NCBI GenBank assembly: GCA_963680875.1
Contig: OY804577.1
Location: forward strand, 105,473,906-105,537,905
Length of the DNA: 64,000 nucleotides
Direction of reading: 5' to 3'
Origin: Bathymodiolus brooksi
Lineage: Eukaryota > Mollusca > Bivalvia > Mytilida > Modiolidae
Below the pieces are notes generated by a model. That model was not told where the DNA came from. It saw only the letters and a program-made list of their open reading frames with translations, and made no database searches. This document shows, piece after piece, positions 1 through 14,206 of this stretch. Position numbers and translations under genes: made by a program. How positions within the stretch are numbered: the stretch's first letter is position 1; each line of letters opens with the position of its first letter.

Positions 1-2470
1 ACACTAGATATAATCTCACTGAGGTGTACTTCTCCCACTCACTACATAACCCTCCTCCTATATTAAAACAGTATAGCTCAACACTAGATATAATTTCACT
101 GAGGTGTACTTTTCCCACTCACTACATAACTCTCCTCTTATATTAAAACAGTATAGCTCAACACCAGATATAATTTCACTGAGGTGTACTTTTCCCACTC
201 ACTACATAACCCTCCTCCTATATTAAAATGGTATAGCTCAACACTAGATATAATTTCACTGAGGTGTACTTTTCCCACTCACTACATAACCCTCCTCCTA
301 TATTAAAATGGTATAGCTCAACACTAGATATAATTTCACTGAGGTGTACTTTTCCCACTCACTACATAACCCTTCTCCTATATTAAAATGGTATAACTCA
401 ACACTAGATATAATCTCACTGAGGTGTACTTTTCCCACTCACTACATAACCCTCCTATATTAAAACGGTATAACTCAACACTAGATATAATTTCACTGAG
501 GTGTACTTTTCCCACTCACTACATAACCCTCCTCCTATATTAAAACGGTATAACTCAACACTAGATATAATTTCACTGAGGTGTACTTTTCCCACTCACT
601 ACATAACCCTCCTATATTAAAACAGTATAGCTCAACACTAGATATAATTTCACTGGGGTGTACTTTTCCCACTCACTACATAACCCTCCTCCTTTATTAA
701 AATGGTATAGCTCAACACTAGATATAATTTCACTGAGGTGTACTTAACCCCACTCACTACATAACTCTCCTCCTATATTAAAATGGTATAGCTCAACACT
801 AGATATAATTTCACTGAGGTGTACTTTTCCCACTCACTACATAACCCTCCTCCTATATTAAAATGGTATAGCTCAACACTAGATATAATTTCACTGAGGT
901 GTACTTAACCCCACTCACTACATAACTCTCCTCCTATATTAAAATGGTATAGCCCAACACTAGATATAATTTCACTGAGGTGTACTTTTCCCACTCACTA
1001 CATAACCCTCCTCCTATATTAAAACAGTATAGCTCAACACTAGATATAATTTCACTGAGGTGTACTTTTCCCACTCACTACATAACCCTCCTCCTATATT
1101 AAAACGGTATAGCTCAACACTAGATATAATTTCACTGAGGTGTACTTTTCCCACTCACTACATAACCCTCCTATATTAAAACGGTATAGCTCAACACTAG
1201 ATATAATTTCACTGAGGTGTACTTAACCCCACTCACTACATAACCCTTCTCCTATATTAAAACGGTATAGCTCAACACCAGATATAATTTCACTGAGGTG
1301 TACTTTTCCCACTCACTACATAACCCTCCTCCTATATTAAAACGGTATAACTCAACACTAGATATAATTTCACTGAGGTGTACTTTTCCCACTCACTACA
1401 TAACCCTCCTATATTAAAACGGTATAACTCGAACACTAGATATAATTTCACTGAGGTGTACTTTTCCCACTCACTACATAACCCTCCTCCTATATTAAAA
1501 CGGTATAACTCAACACTAGATATAATTTCACTGAGGTGTACTTTTCCCACTCACTACATAACCCTCCTCCTATATTAAAACAGTATAGCTCAACACCAGA
1601 TATAATTTCACTGAGGTGTACTTTTCCCACTCACTACATAACCCCCCTCCTATATTAAAACGGTATAGCTCAACACTAGATATAATTTCACTGAGGTGTA
1701 CTTTTCCCACTCACTACATAACCCTCCTATATTAAAACGGTATAACTCAACACTAGATATAATTTCACTGAGGTGTACTTTTCCCACTCACTACATAACC
1801 CTCCTCCTATATTAAAACAGTATAGCTCAACACTAGATATCATTTCACTGAGGTGTACTTTTCCCACTCACTACATAACCCTCCTCCTATATTAAAACGG
1901 TATAGCTCAACACTAGATATAATTTCGCTGAGGTGTACTTTTCCCACTCACTACATAACCCTCCTCCTATATTAAAACAGTATAGCTCAACACTAGATAT
2001 AATTTCACTGAGGTGTACTTTTCCCACTCACTACATAACCCTCCTATATTAAAACAGTATAGCTCAACACTAGATATAATTTCACTGAGGTGTACTTTTC
2101 CCACTCACTAAATAACCCTCCTCCTATATTAAAACAGTATAGCTCAACACTAGATATAATTTCACTGAGGTGTACTTTTCCCACTCACTACATAACCCTC
2201 CTCCTATATTAAAATGGTATAGCTCAACACTAGATATAATTTCACTGAGGTGTACTTCTTCCACTCACTACATAACCCTCCTCCTATATTAAAACGGTAT
2301 AACTCAACACTAGATATAATTTCACTGAGGTGTACTTTTCCCACTCACTACATAACCCTCCTCCTATATTAAAATGGTATAACTCAACACTAGATATAAT
2401 TTCACTGAGGTGTACTTTTCACACTCACTACATAACCCTCCTCCTATATTAAAACAGTATAGCTCAACAC
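1..2470. repeat. Satellite array 1, about 80-bp monomer (77/80-bp variants)
   Basis: About 31 tandem head-to-tail monomers, cut by the left window edge. The repeat begins at 1, 81 and 161, so the basic period is 80 bp. Shorter 77-bp monomers lack one CCT in the internal CCTCCTCCTATATT stretch. Other variation is at single positions (AAACGG, AAACAG or AAATGG; GTATAGC or GTATAAC) and in a TTTTCCC to TTAACCCC swap seen in a few units. Monomers are otherwise nearly identical, which suggests recent homogenisation. Short open frames on both strands are periodic products of the repeat and are not genes. The array stops abruptly near 2470. Confidence 0.97.
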
Positions 2471-2489
2471 ATCTAATATCACCGAGCTC

Positions 2490-4133
2490 TATATTTCTCT
2501 TGACACAGTATACCAGTTAAATGTTAACATACTAACTGTTTACAAAATCACAATTAATACATGTATGGTTCATAGTGTATTTTGGTTGAGATTGTTCTTA
2601 CCACAAAATTTGTTCATTGATATGAAAACTGATTACCAGGCTCTCTGTTGTATGACTTTATGTTCTAATATTGTGGTTATGTTTATTTTGTATGTCTGTG
2701 TTGAACTTATGATGAATAGTGCCATGTTATATTAAAAGTTGTCATGTTTTAATGTTAATTGATTTGTGATTGGTTGTTTTTAATTATCATACTGTTGAAT
2801 CATTAGAATAATTGTACAAGTTTTCATAATAGAAATATAACATTTTCTTTATTCATTAACATGTCTAATTAATTAGTTCTCTATTCAGAAATAATTTGTT
2901 TAAATTCTGATTTCAAGATTTTATTTTACTTTATAAGATATAATAAACTGTAACATGAGAAAACAATTAGATGATGACTTTCAAAATATGCAAGACATAT
3001 AATTAAATGTAGCAGCTGTGAATATACATGTACAATATATAATATTATATATCATATGGAAATATAATGAAGAAAATTTTAATGATATTATAATAGTTTC
3101 ACAATATTTGTCAGAAAAAATGATAGTTATTCAATACTTTTTTGTTGCATAAGGACAACATTCAGTTTTGAATTTTGAACAAAATACTGTGGAATATACT
3201 TTTTTCTCTCTTCCATTTGGATAACCTCATTTTGACATAAGAATAGATGATGAAATTCATCTCCATGATGTGCTATTTAGAATATTTATATGAAATGCAA
3301 GTTTTATCTGTAATATAGGATAAGACTTTACAATATTTTATTTAATACATAACTTCAGAATTATATGTTTTGTAACTGAATTCTAATAGACCCTTCCTTT
3401 ATATGGCATAAATAATGCAATCAAAAGTTATTGATTTTTCTTAACTCTAGGTGTGTTCTATATGGTCCAGTTTTAGTAAAGATTGGTTCGATCTGTCATT
3501 TCGCAAATAACAAATCGTGTGTCACTTGTACATTCATGTCTTTGTTATTAATAAATATTGTAGGTTTTCATATATTTATTCAACTCTATATAAATATTGT
3601 GTATATACAGGAGAAGATATAGGTTGTAATACTGATCATATTGTCATGTTTTTGGACAATGAAATATATTTAAACTAACATTGTATTGAATCAGTATGTA
3701 ATCACGTAACCTTTTGATAGAATTATGCAGAAATAGAATGGTTGATTAAAACAAATTAATAATCTTAAAAGATTAATGTACAGTTGTGAATGTTAGATTT
3801 TATGTACAAAAATGTGTCCATTTTTGCCAGGATGCATGCGAGCGCATGGTAAATTGTGAGAAGGGTAAAGAGGTACTAATTTAGTGTAATCAACTAGTGT
3901 TCCTATGGCACCTGTCCAACTTCCTTAAAGCAAAAAATATATTACATACAAATAGAAGTAATTCAAGGTATATTACAGAAGGTTTTTTTTAGAATTTTTC
4001 TCTAATTTTTCCATATTTTGAATCTTAGTCATCTTCAGCAGAGTGTACCTATTTTGTGTTATATTTCCCAGAAACTTTACAGACCATATTTATACATATG
4101 TAACGAAAATAGCACGTTCACTACGGGAAAGTA
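2490..4133. other. AT-rich spacer between two satellites
   Basis: About 1.6 kb of AT-rich sequence with no repeat period, convincing coding frame or RNA gene that I can see. The longest frame (63 codons near 3431) has no recognisable motif and is treated as chance. The spacer separates two unrelated satellite families. Confidence 0.6.
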
Positions 4134-5480
4134 AATAGTTTATATTTACAGCCCTTTTCACAGTTTTATCATAAGGTGTACATCAGTAGTTTATGTTAAC
4201 AGCATCTCTCACAGTTTTAAACGTAATGTATCCACCATCAGTAGTTTATCTTAACAGCCCCTCTCACAGTTTTAAATATAAGGTATCCACCAGTAGTTTA
4301 TGTTAACAGCTCCTCTCACAGTCGTACGCATAAGGTGTCTATCAGTAGATTATGTTAACAGCCCCTCTCACAGTATTAAGCATAAGGTATCCACCAGTAG
4401 TTTTTGCTAACAGCCCCTCGCAGTTTTTTTTAAACATAACGTGACCATCAGTAGTTTATGTTTACAGCCCCTCTCACAGTTTTAAGCATAAGGTGTCCAC
4501 CAGTAGTTTATGTTAGCAGCTCCTCTCACAGTTTTAAACATAAGGTGTCCATCAGTAGTTTATGTTAACAGCCCCTCTCACAGTTTTAAACATAAGGTGT
4601 CCACCAGTAGTTTATGTTAGCAGCTCCTCTCACAGTTTTAAACATAAGGTGTCCATCAGTAGTTTATGTTAACAGCCCCTCTCACAGTTTTAAACATAAG
4701 GTATCCACCTGTAGTTTATGTTAGCAGCTCCTCTCACAGTTTTAAACATAAGGTATCCACCTGTAGTTTATGTTAGCAGCTCCTCTCACAGTTTTAAACA
4801 TAAGGTATCCACCTGTAGTTTATGTTAACAGCTCCTCTCACAGTTTTAAGCATAAGGTATCCACCTGTAGTTTATGTTAGCAGCTCCTCTCACAGTTTTA
4901 AGCATAAGGTATCCACCTGTAGTTTATGTTAACAGCTCCTCTCACAGTTTTAAGCATAAGGTATCCACCTGTAGTTTATGTTAACATCTCCTCTCACAGT
5001 TTTAAGCATAAGGTGTCCACCAGTAGTTTATGTTAACGGTCCCTCTAAAAGTTTTAAGCATAAGGTGTCCATCAATAGTTTATGTTAGCAGCCCCTACCA
5101 CAGTTTTAAGCACACGGTGTCCATCAGTTGTTTATGTTAACAGCCATTTTCACAGTTTTAAGTATAAGGTGTCCTTCAGTAGTTTATGTTAGCAGCCCCT
5201 CTCACAGTTTTAAACATAAGGTGTCCATCAGTAGTTTATGTTAACAGCCCCTTTCACAGTGTTAAGCATAAGGTGTCCTTCAGTAATTGATGTTAACAGC
5301 TTCTCTCACTTCTTTAAGCATAAGGTGTCCATCAGTAGTTTATGTTAACAACCCCTCTCACAGTTTTAAGCATAAGGTGTCCTTCAGTAGTTTATGTTAA
5401 CAGCCCCTCTCACAGTTGTAAGCATAAGGTGACCATCAGTAGTTTATGTTAACAGCCCTTCACACACTTTTAAACATAAG

Positions 5481-8400
5481 GTGTCCTTCAGTAGTTTATT
5501 AGCAGCCACTATTACAGTTTAAAACATAAGGTGTCCTTCAGTAGTTTATGTTAACAGCCACTCATAGTTTTAAGCATAAGGTGTCCATCAGTAGTTTATG
5601 TTAACAGCCATTTTCACAGTTTTAAGCATAAGGTGTCCATCAGTAGTTTATGTTAGCAACCCTTCTCACAGTTTTAAGCATAAGGTGTCCTTCAGTAGTT
5701 TATGTTAACAGCCCCTCTCACAGTTTTAAACATAAGGTGACCATCAGTAGTTTATGTTAACAGCCCCTCTCACAGTTGTAAGCATAAGGTGTCCTTCAGT
5801 AGTTTATGTTAACAGCCCCTCTCACAGTTTTAAACATAAGATGTCATTCAGTAGTTTGTTAACAGCCACTATTACAGTTTAAAACATAAGGTGTCCTTCA
5901 GTAGTTTATGTTAACAGCCCCTCTCACAGTTTTAAACATAAGATGTCATTCAGTAGTTTGTTAACAGCCACTATTACAGTTTAAAACATAAGATGTCCTT
6001 CTGTAGTTTATGTTAACAGCCCCTCTCACAGTTTTAAGCATAAGATGTCATTCAGTAGTTTGTTAACAGCCACTATTACACTTTTGAGCATAAGGTGTCC
6101 TTCAGTAGTTTGTTAACAGCCACTATTACACTTTTGAGCATAAGGTGTCCTTCAGTAGTTTGTTAAAAGCCACTATTACAGTTTAAAACATAAGGTGTCC
6201 TTCAGTAGTTTATGTTAACAGCCCCTCTCACAGTTTTAAACATAAGATGTCATTCAGTAGTTTGTTAACAGCCACTATTACAGTTTATAACATAAGGCGT
6301 CCTTCAGTAGTTTATGTTAACAGCCTCTCTCACAGTTTTAAACATAAGATGTCATTCAGTAGTTTGTTAACAGCCACTATTACACTTTTAAGCATAAGGT
6401 GTCCTTCAGTAGTTTGTTAACAGCCACTATTACAGTTTAAAACATAAGGTGTCCTTCAGTAGTTTATGTTAACAGCCCCTCTCACAGTTTTAAGCATAAG
6501 GTGTATATCAGTAGTTTATGTTGATAGCCCGTCTTACAGTTTTAAGCATATAATGTCCACCAGTAGTTTATGTTAACCCCCTCGCACAGTTTTAAGCATA
6601 TGATATCTACCAGTAGTTTATGTTAACGGCCCCTCTTAAATGTTTAAAAATTAGGTGTCCATTAGTAGTTTTAAGCATAAGGTGTTCATCAGTAGTTTAT
6701 GTTTACAACCCCTATCAGTTTTAAACACACGGTGTACATCAGTTGTTTATGTTAAGAGCTACTTTCAAAGTTTTAAGCATAAGGTATCCACCAATAGTTT
6801 ATGTTAACAGCACCACTCACAGTTTTAGGCATAAGGTATCCACCAGTAGATTATGTTAACAGCTCCTCTCACAGTATTAAGCATAAGGTATCCACCAGTG
6901 GTTTTTCCTAACCTCTCAGGTTTTTTTAAACATAAGGTGACCATCAATAGTTTATGTTAACAGCCCCCATCACAGTTTAAAGCACACGGTGTCCATCAAT
7001 TTTTTATGTTAACAGCCATTTTCACAGTGTTAAGCATAAGGTGTCCTTCAGTAGTTTGTTAACAGCCGCTATTACAGTTTAAAACATAAGGTGTCCATCA
7101 GTAGTTTATGTTAACAGCCGCTATTACTGTTTAAAACATAAGGTGTCCATCAGTAGTTTGTTAACAGCCCCTCTCACATTTTTAAGCATAAGGTGTCCAT
7201 CAGTAGTTTGTTAACAGCCCCTCTCACAGTTTTAAGCATATAATATCCACCAGTAGTTTATGTTAACAGCCCCTCTCACAGTTTTAAGCATAAGGTGTAT
7301 ATCAGTAATTTATGTTAACAGCCCGTCTTACAATTTTAAGCATATAATGTCCACCAGTAGATTATGTTAAAAGCTCCTTGCACAGTTTTATGCATATGAT
7401 ATCTACCAGTAGTTTATGTTAACGGCCCCTCTAAGATGTTTAAAAATTAGGTGTCCATTAGTAGTTTATGTTAACAGTTTTAAGCATAAGGTGTCCATCA
7501 GTAATTTATGGTAACAGCTCCTCTCACAGTTTTAAGCATAAGGTGACCATCTGTAGTTTATGTTAACAGCCAATATCACTGTTTTACACATAAGGTGTCC
7601 ATCAGTATAAGCATATGATATCTACCAGTAGTTTATGTTAACGGCCCTTCTAAGGTGTCCTTCAATAGTTTATGTTAACAGCCCCTCTCATAGTTTTAAG
7701 CATAAGGTGACCATCAGTAGTTTATGTTAACAGCCCCTCTCACAGTTTTAAGCATAAGGTGACCATCAGTAGTTTATGTTAACAGCCAATATCACAGTTT
7801 TAAGCATAAGGTGTCCTTCAATATTTATGTTAAAAGCCGCTATTACAGTTTTACACATAAGGTGTCCATCAGTAGTTTATGTTAACAGCCCCTCCCCCAT
7901 TTGTAAGCATAAGGTATCAACAAGTAGTTTATGTTGACAGCTCCTCTCAACGTTTTAAGCATAAGATTTACATCAGCAGTTTATGTTAACAGCCCCTCTC
8001 ACAGTTTTAAACATACAGTTTCCACCAGTAGTTTATGTTAACATTCGCTCACAGTTTTAGCATAATGTGTCTATCAGTAGTTTATATTAACAGCTCCTCT
8101 CACAGTTTTAACCATAAGGTGTCCATCAGTAGTTTATGTTAACGGCCAATATCACTGTTTTACACATAAGGTGTACATCAGTAGTTTATGTTAACAGCCA
8201 CTCTCACAGTTTTAAGCATAAGGTGTCCTTCAGTAGTTTATGTTAGCATCCCCTCTCACAGTTTTAAGCATAAGGTGTCCATCAGTAGTTTATGTTAACA
8301 GCCACTCTCACAGTTTTAAACAGAAGGCGTCCATCAGTAGTTTATGTTAGCAGCCCCTTTCACAGCTTAAAACATAAGGTGTCCATCAGTAGTTTATATT

Positions 8401-9843
8401 AACAACTCCTCTCACAGTTTTAAACATAAGGTGTCCATCAGTAGTTTTGCGACCCCTCTGACAGTTTTAAGCATATGGTGTCCATCAGTAGTTTACTTTA
8501 ACGGTCCCTCTCACAATCTTAGACATAATGTGTACATCAGTAGTTTATGTTAACGGCCCCTCTCAAAGTTTTAAGCAGAAGGTGTCCATCAGTAGTATAT
8601 GTTAACATCTCCTCTCACAGTTTTAAACATATGGTGTCCTTCAGTAATTTATGGTAACAACCCCTCTCACAGTTATAAACATAATGTGTCCATCAGTAGT
8701 TTATGTTAACATCAGTAGTTTTGTGGCCCCTCTCACAGTTTTTAGCATAAGGTATCCACCAGTAGTTTATGTTAACAGCCCCTCTCTCAGTTTTAAACAC
8801 AAGATATCCATCAGTAATTTATGTTGACAACCCCTCTCACAGTTTTTAGCAGAAGGTGTCCATCAGTAGTTTATGTTAACAGCCCCTCTCACAGTTTTAA
8901 GCATAAGGTGACCTTCCGTAGTTTATGTTAACAGCCCCTTTCATAGTTTTAAGCATAAAGTGTACATCAGTAGTTTATGTGAACAACCCCTTTCACAGGT
9001 TTCAGCATAAAGTGTCCATCAGTAGTTTATGTTAACAGCCACTCCCATAGTTTTAAGCATAAGGTGTCCATCAGTAGTTTATGTTAACAGCCCCTCTCAC
9101 AGTTTTAAACACAAGGTATCCACCAGTAGATTATGCTAACAGCCCCTCTCAAAGTTTTAAGCATAAGGTATCCTTCAGTAGTTTATGGTAACAGTCCCTC
9201 TCACAGTTTTAAGCATAAGGTGTCCATCAGTAGTTTATGTTAACAGTCCCTCTCACAGTTTTAATCACACGGTGTCCACCAGTAGTTTATGTTAACAGTC
9301 CCTCTTACAGTTTTAAACACACGGTGTCCATCAGTAGTTTATGTTAACAATCCCTCTCACAGTTTTAAACATTAGGTGTCCATCAGTAGTTTATGTTAAC
9401 AGCCCCTCTCACAGTTTTAAACACACGGTGTCCACCAGTAGTTTATGTTAACAGCCCCTCTTACAGTTTTAAACACACGGTGTCCACCAGTAGTTTATGT
9501 TAACAGTCCCTCTCACAGTTTTAAACACACGGTGTCCATCAGTAGTTTATGTTAACAGTTCCTCTCACAGTTTTAAATACAAGGTATCCACCAGTAGATT
9601 ATGCTAACAGCCCCTCTCAAAGTTTTAAGCATAAGGTATCCTTCAGTAGTTTATGGTAACAGTCCCTCTCACAGTTTTAAGCATAAGGTGTCCATCAGTA
9701 GTTTATGTTAACAGTCCCTCTCACAGTTTTAATCACACGGTGTCCACCAGTAGTTTATGTTAACAGTCCCTCTCACAGTTTTAAACACACGGTGTCCATC
9801 AGTAGTTTATGTTAACAGCCCCTCTCACAGTTTTAAACACAAG
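5481..9843. repeat. Tandem duplication of 4,363 bp inside satellite 2, copy 1
   Basis: The sequence from 5481 recurs 4,363 bp later, starting at 9844. The second copy begins exactly where the first ends. Landmarks keep a constant offset, including the short unit with TTTATTAGCAGCC, the CAACAAGTAG unit at 7921/12284 and the CTTAAATGTTTAAAAATTAG unit. I noticed only two substitutions by eye: CATTCGCTC versus CATTCCCTC near 8045, and TTTACTTTAA versus TTTATTTTAA near 8490. The length is about 84 monomers, which suggests one recent unequal exchange. Confidence 0.93.
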
Positions 9844-12800
9844 GTGTCCTTCAGTAGTTTATTAGCAGCCACTATTACAGTTTAAAACATAAGGTGTCCT
9901 TCAGTAGTTTATGTTAACAGCCACTCATAGTTTTAAGCATAAGGTGTCCATCAGTAGTTTATGTTAACAGCCATTTTCACAGTTTTAAGCATAAGGTGTC
10001 CATCAGTAGTTTATGTTAGCAACCCTTCTCACAGTTTTAAGCATAAGGTGTCCTTCAGTAGTTTATGTTAACAGCCCCTCTCACAGTTTTAAACATAAGG
10101 TGACCATCAGTAGTTTATGTTAACAGCCCCTCTCACAGTTGTAAGCATAAGGTGTCCTTCAGTAGTTTATGTTAACAGCCCCTCTCACAGTTTTAAACAT
10201 AAGATGTCATTCAGTAGTTTGTTAACAGCCACTATTACAGTTTAAAACATAAGGTGTCCTTCAGTAGTTTATGTTAACAGCCCCTCTCACAGTTTTAAAC
10301 ATAAGATGTCATTCAGTAGTTTGTTAACAGCCACTATTACAGTTTAAAACATAAGATGTCCTTCTGTAGTTTATGTTAACAGCCCCTCTCACAGTTTTAA
10401 GCATAAGATGTCATTCAGTAGTTTGTTAACAGCCACTATTACACTTTTGAGCATAAGGTGTCCTTCAGTAGTTTGTTAACAGCCACTATTACACTTTTGA
10501 GCATAAGGTGTCCTTCAGTAGTTTGTTAAAAGCCACTATTACAGTTTAAAACATAAGGTGTCCTTCAGTAGTTTATGTTAACAGCCCCTCTCACAGTTTT
10601 AAACATAAGATGTCATTCAGTAGTTTGTTAACAGCCACTATTACAGTTTATAACATAAGGCGTCCTTCAGTAGTTTATGTTAACAGCCTCTCTCACAGTT
10701 TTAAACATAAGATGTCATTCAGTAGTTTGTTAACAGCCACTATTACACTTTTAAGCATAAGGTGTCCTTCAGTAGTTTGTTAACAGCCACTATTACAGTT
10801 TAAAACATAAGGTGTCCTTCAGTAGTTTATGTTAACAGCCCCTCTCACAGTTTTAAGCATAAGGTGTATATCAGTAGTTTATGTTGATAGCCCGTCTTAC
10901 AGTTTTAAGCATATAATGTCCACCAGTAGTTTATGTTAACCCCCTCGCACAGTTTTAAGCATATGATATCTACCAGTAGTTTATGTTAACGGCCCCTCTT
11001 AAATGTTTAAAAATTAGGTGTCCATTAGTAGTTTTAAGCATAAGGTGTTCATCAGTAGTTTATGTTTACAACCCCTATCAGTTTTAAACACACGGTGTAC
11101 ATCAGTTGTTTATGTTAAGAGCTACTTTCAAAGTTTTAAGCATAAGGTATCCACCAATAGTTTATGTTAACAGCACCACTCACAGTTTTAGGCATAAGGT
11201 ATCCACCAGTAGATTATGTTAACAGCTCCTCTCACAGTATTAAGCATAAGGTATCCACCAGTGGTTTTTCCTAACCTCTCAGGTTTTTTTAAACATAAGG
11301 TGACCATCAATAGTTTATGTTAACAGCCCCCATCACAGTTTAAAGCACACGGTGTCCATCAATTTTTTATGTTAACAGCCATTTTCACAGTGTTAAGCAT
11401 AAGGTGTCCTTCAGTAGTTTGTTAACAGCCGCTATTACAGTTTAAAACATAAGGTGTCCATCAGTAGTTTATGTTAACAGCCGCTATTACTGTTTAAAAC
11501 ATAAGGTGTCCATCAGTAGTTTGTTAACAGCCCCTCTCACATTTTTAAGCATAAGGTGTCCATCAGTAGTTTGTTAACAGCCCCTCTCACAGTTTTAAGC
11601 ATATAATATCCACCAGTAGTTTATGTTAACAGCCCCTCTCACAGTTTTAAGCATAAGGTGTATATCAGTAATTTATGTTAACAGCCCGTCTTACAATTTT
11701 AAGCATATAATGTCCACCAGTAGATTATGTTAAAAGCTCCTTGCACAGTTTTATGCATATGATATCTACCAGTAGTTTATGTTAACGGCCCCTCTAAGAT
11801 GTTTAAAAATTAGGTGTCCATTAGTAGTTTATGTTAACAGTTTTAAGCATAAGGTGTCCATCAGTAATTTATGGTAACAGCTCCTCTCACAGTTTTAAGC
11901 ATAAGGTGACCATCTGTAGTTTATGTTAACAGCCAATATCACTGTTTTACACATAAGGTGTCCATCAGTATAAGCATATGATATCTACCAGTAGTTTATG
12001 TTAACGGCCCTTCTAAGGTGTCCTTCAATAGTTTATGTTAACAGCCCCTCTCATAGTTTTAAGCATAAGGTGACCATCAGTAGTTTATGTTAACAGCCCC
12101 TCTCACAGTTTTAAGCATAAGGTGACCATCAGTAGTTTATGTTAACAGCCAATATCACAGTTTTAAGCATAAGGTGTCCTTCAATATTTATGTTAAAAGC
12201 CGCTATTACAGTTTTACACATAAGGTGTCCATCAGTAGTTTATGTTAACAGCCCCTCCCCCATTTGTAAGCATAAGGTATCAACAAGTAGTTTATGTTGA
12301 CAGCTCCTCTCAACGTTTTAAGCATAAGATTTACATCAGCAGTTTATGTTAACAGCCCCTCTCACAGTTTTAAACATACAGTTTCCACCAGTAGTTTATG
12401 TTAACATTCCCTCACAGTTTTAGCATAATGTGTCTATCAGTAGTTTATATTAACAGCTCCTCTCACAGTTTTAACCATAAGGTGTCCATCAGTAGTTTAT
12501 GTTAACGGCCAATATCACTGTTTTACACATAAGGTGTACATCAGTAGTTTATGTTAACAGCCACTCTCACAGTTTTAAGCATAAGGTGTCCTTCAGTAGT
12601 TTATGTTAGCATCCCCTCTCACAGTTTTAAGCATAAGGTGTCCATCAGTAGTTTATGTTAACAGCCACTCTCACAGTTTTAAACAGAAGGCGTCCATCAG
12701 TAGTTTATGTTAGCAGCCCCTTTCACAGCTTAAAACATAAGGTGTCCATCAGTAGTTTATATTAACAACTCCTCTCACAGTTTTAAACATAAGGTGTCCA

Positions 12801-14206
12801 TCAGTAGTTTTGCGACCCCTCTGACAGTTTTAAGCATATGGTGTCCATCAGTAGTTTATTTTAACGGTCCCTCTCACAATCTTAGACATAATGTGTACAT
12901 CAGTAGTTTATGTTAACGGCCCCTCTCAAAGTTTTAAGCAGAAGGTGTCCATCAGTAGTATATGTTAACATCTCCTCTCACAGTTTTAAACATATGGTGT
13001 CCTTCAGTAATTTATGGTAACAACCCCTCTCACAGTTATAAACATAATGTGTCCATCAGTAGTTTATGTTAACATCAGTAGTTTTGTGGCCCCTCTCACA
13101 GTTTTTAGCATAAGGTATCCACCAGTAGTTTATGTTAACAGCCCCTCTCTCAGTTTTAAACACAAGATATCCATCAGTAATTTATGTTGACAACCCCTCT
13201 CACAGTTTTTAGCAGAAGGTGTCCATCAGTAGTTTATGTTAACAGCCCCTCTCACAGTTTTAAGCATAAGGTGACCTTCCGTAGTTTATGTTAACAGCCC
13301 CTTTCATAGTTTTAAGCATAAAGTGTACATCAGTAGTTTATGTGAACAACCCCTTTCACAGGTTTCAGCATAAAGTGTCCATCAGTAGTTTATGTTAACA
13401 GCCACTCCCATAGTTTTAAGCATAAGGTGTCCATCAGTAGTTTATGTTAACAGCCCCTCTCACAGTTTTAAACACAAGGTATCCACCAGTAGATTATGCT
13501 AACAGCCCCTCTCAAAGTTTTAAGCATAAGGTATCCTTCAGTAGTTTATGGTAACAGTCCCTCTCACAGTTTTAAGCATAAGGTGTCCATCAGTAGTTTA
13601 TGTTAACAGTCCCTCTCACAGTTTTAATCACACGGTGTCCACCAGTAGTTTATGTTAACAGTCCCTCTTACAGTTTTAAACACACGGTGTCCATCAGTAG
13701 TTTATGTTAACAATCCCTCTCACAGTTTTAAACATTAGGTGTCCATCAGTAGTTTATGTTAACAGCCCCTCTCACAGTTTTAAACACACGGTGTCCACCA
13801 GTAGTTTATGTTAACAGCCCCTCTTACAGTTTTAAACACACGGTGTCCACCAGTAGTTTATGTTAACAGTCCCTCTCACAGTTTTAAACACACGGTGTCC
13901 ATCAGTAGTTTATGTTAACAGTTCCTCTCACAGTTTTAAATACAAGGTATCCACCAGTAGATTATGCTAACAGCCCCTCTCAAAGTTTTAAGCATAAGGT
14001 ATCCTTCAGTAGTTTATGGTAACAGTCCCTCTCACAGTTTTAAGCATAAGGTGTCCATCAGTAGTTTATGTTAACAGTCCCTCTCACAGTTTTAATCACA
14101 CGGTGTCCACCAGTAGTTTATGTTAACAGTCCCTCTCACAGTTTTAAACACACGGTGTCCATCAGTAGTTTATGTTAACAGCCCCTCTCACAGTTTTAAA
14201 CACAAG
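9844..14206. repeat. Tandem duplication of 4,363 bp inside satellite 2, copy 2
   Basis: Near-identical second copy of 5481-9843. Homology breaks at about 14206, where copy 1 continues with GGTGTCCTTCAG and this copy continues with GGTATCCACCAG. An assembler could plausibly collapse or invent such a block, so the duplication should be checked in long reads. Confidence 0.92.

Noticed and set aside
1332..1578. Open frames of 66-72 codons on both strands
   Set aside because: They are periodic translations of the 80-bp satellite and are not conserved as protein.
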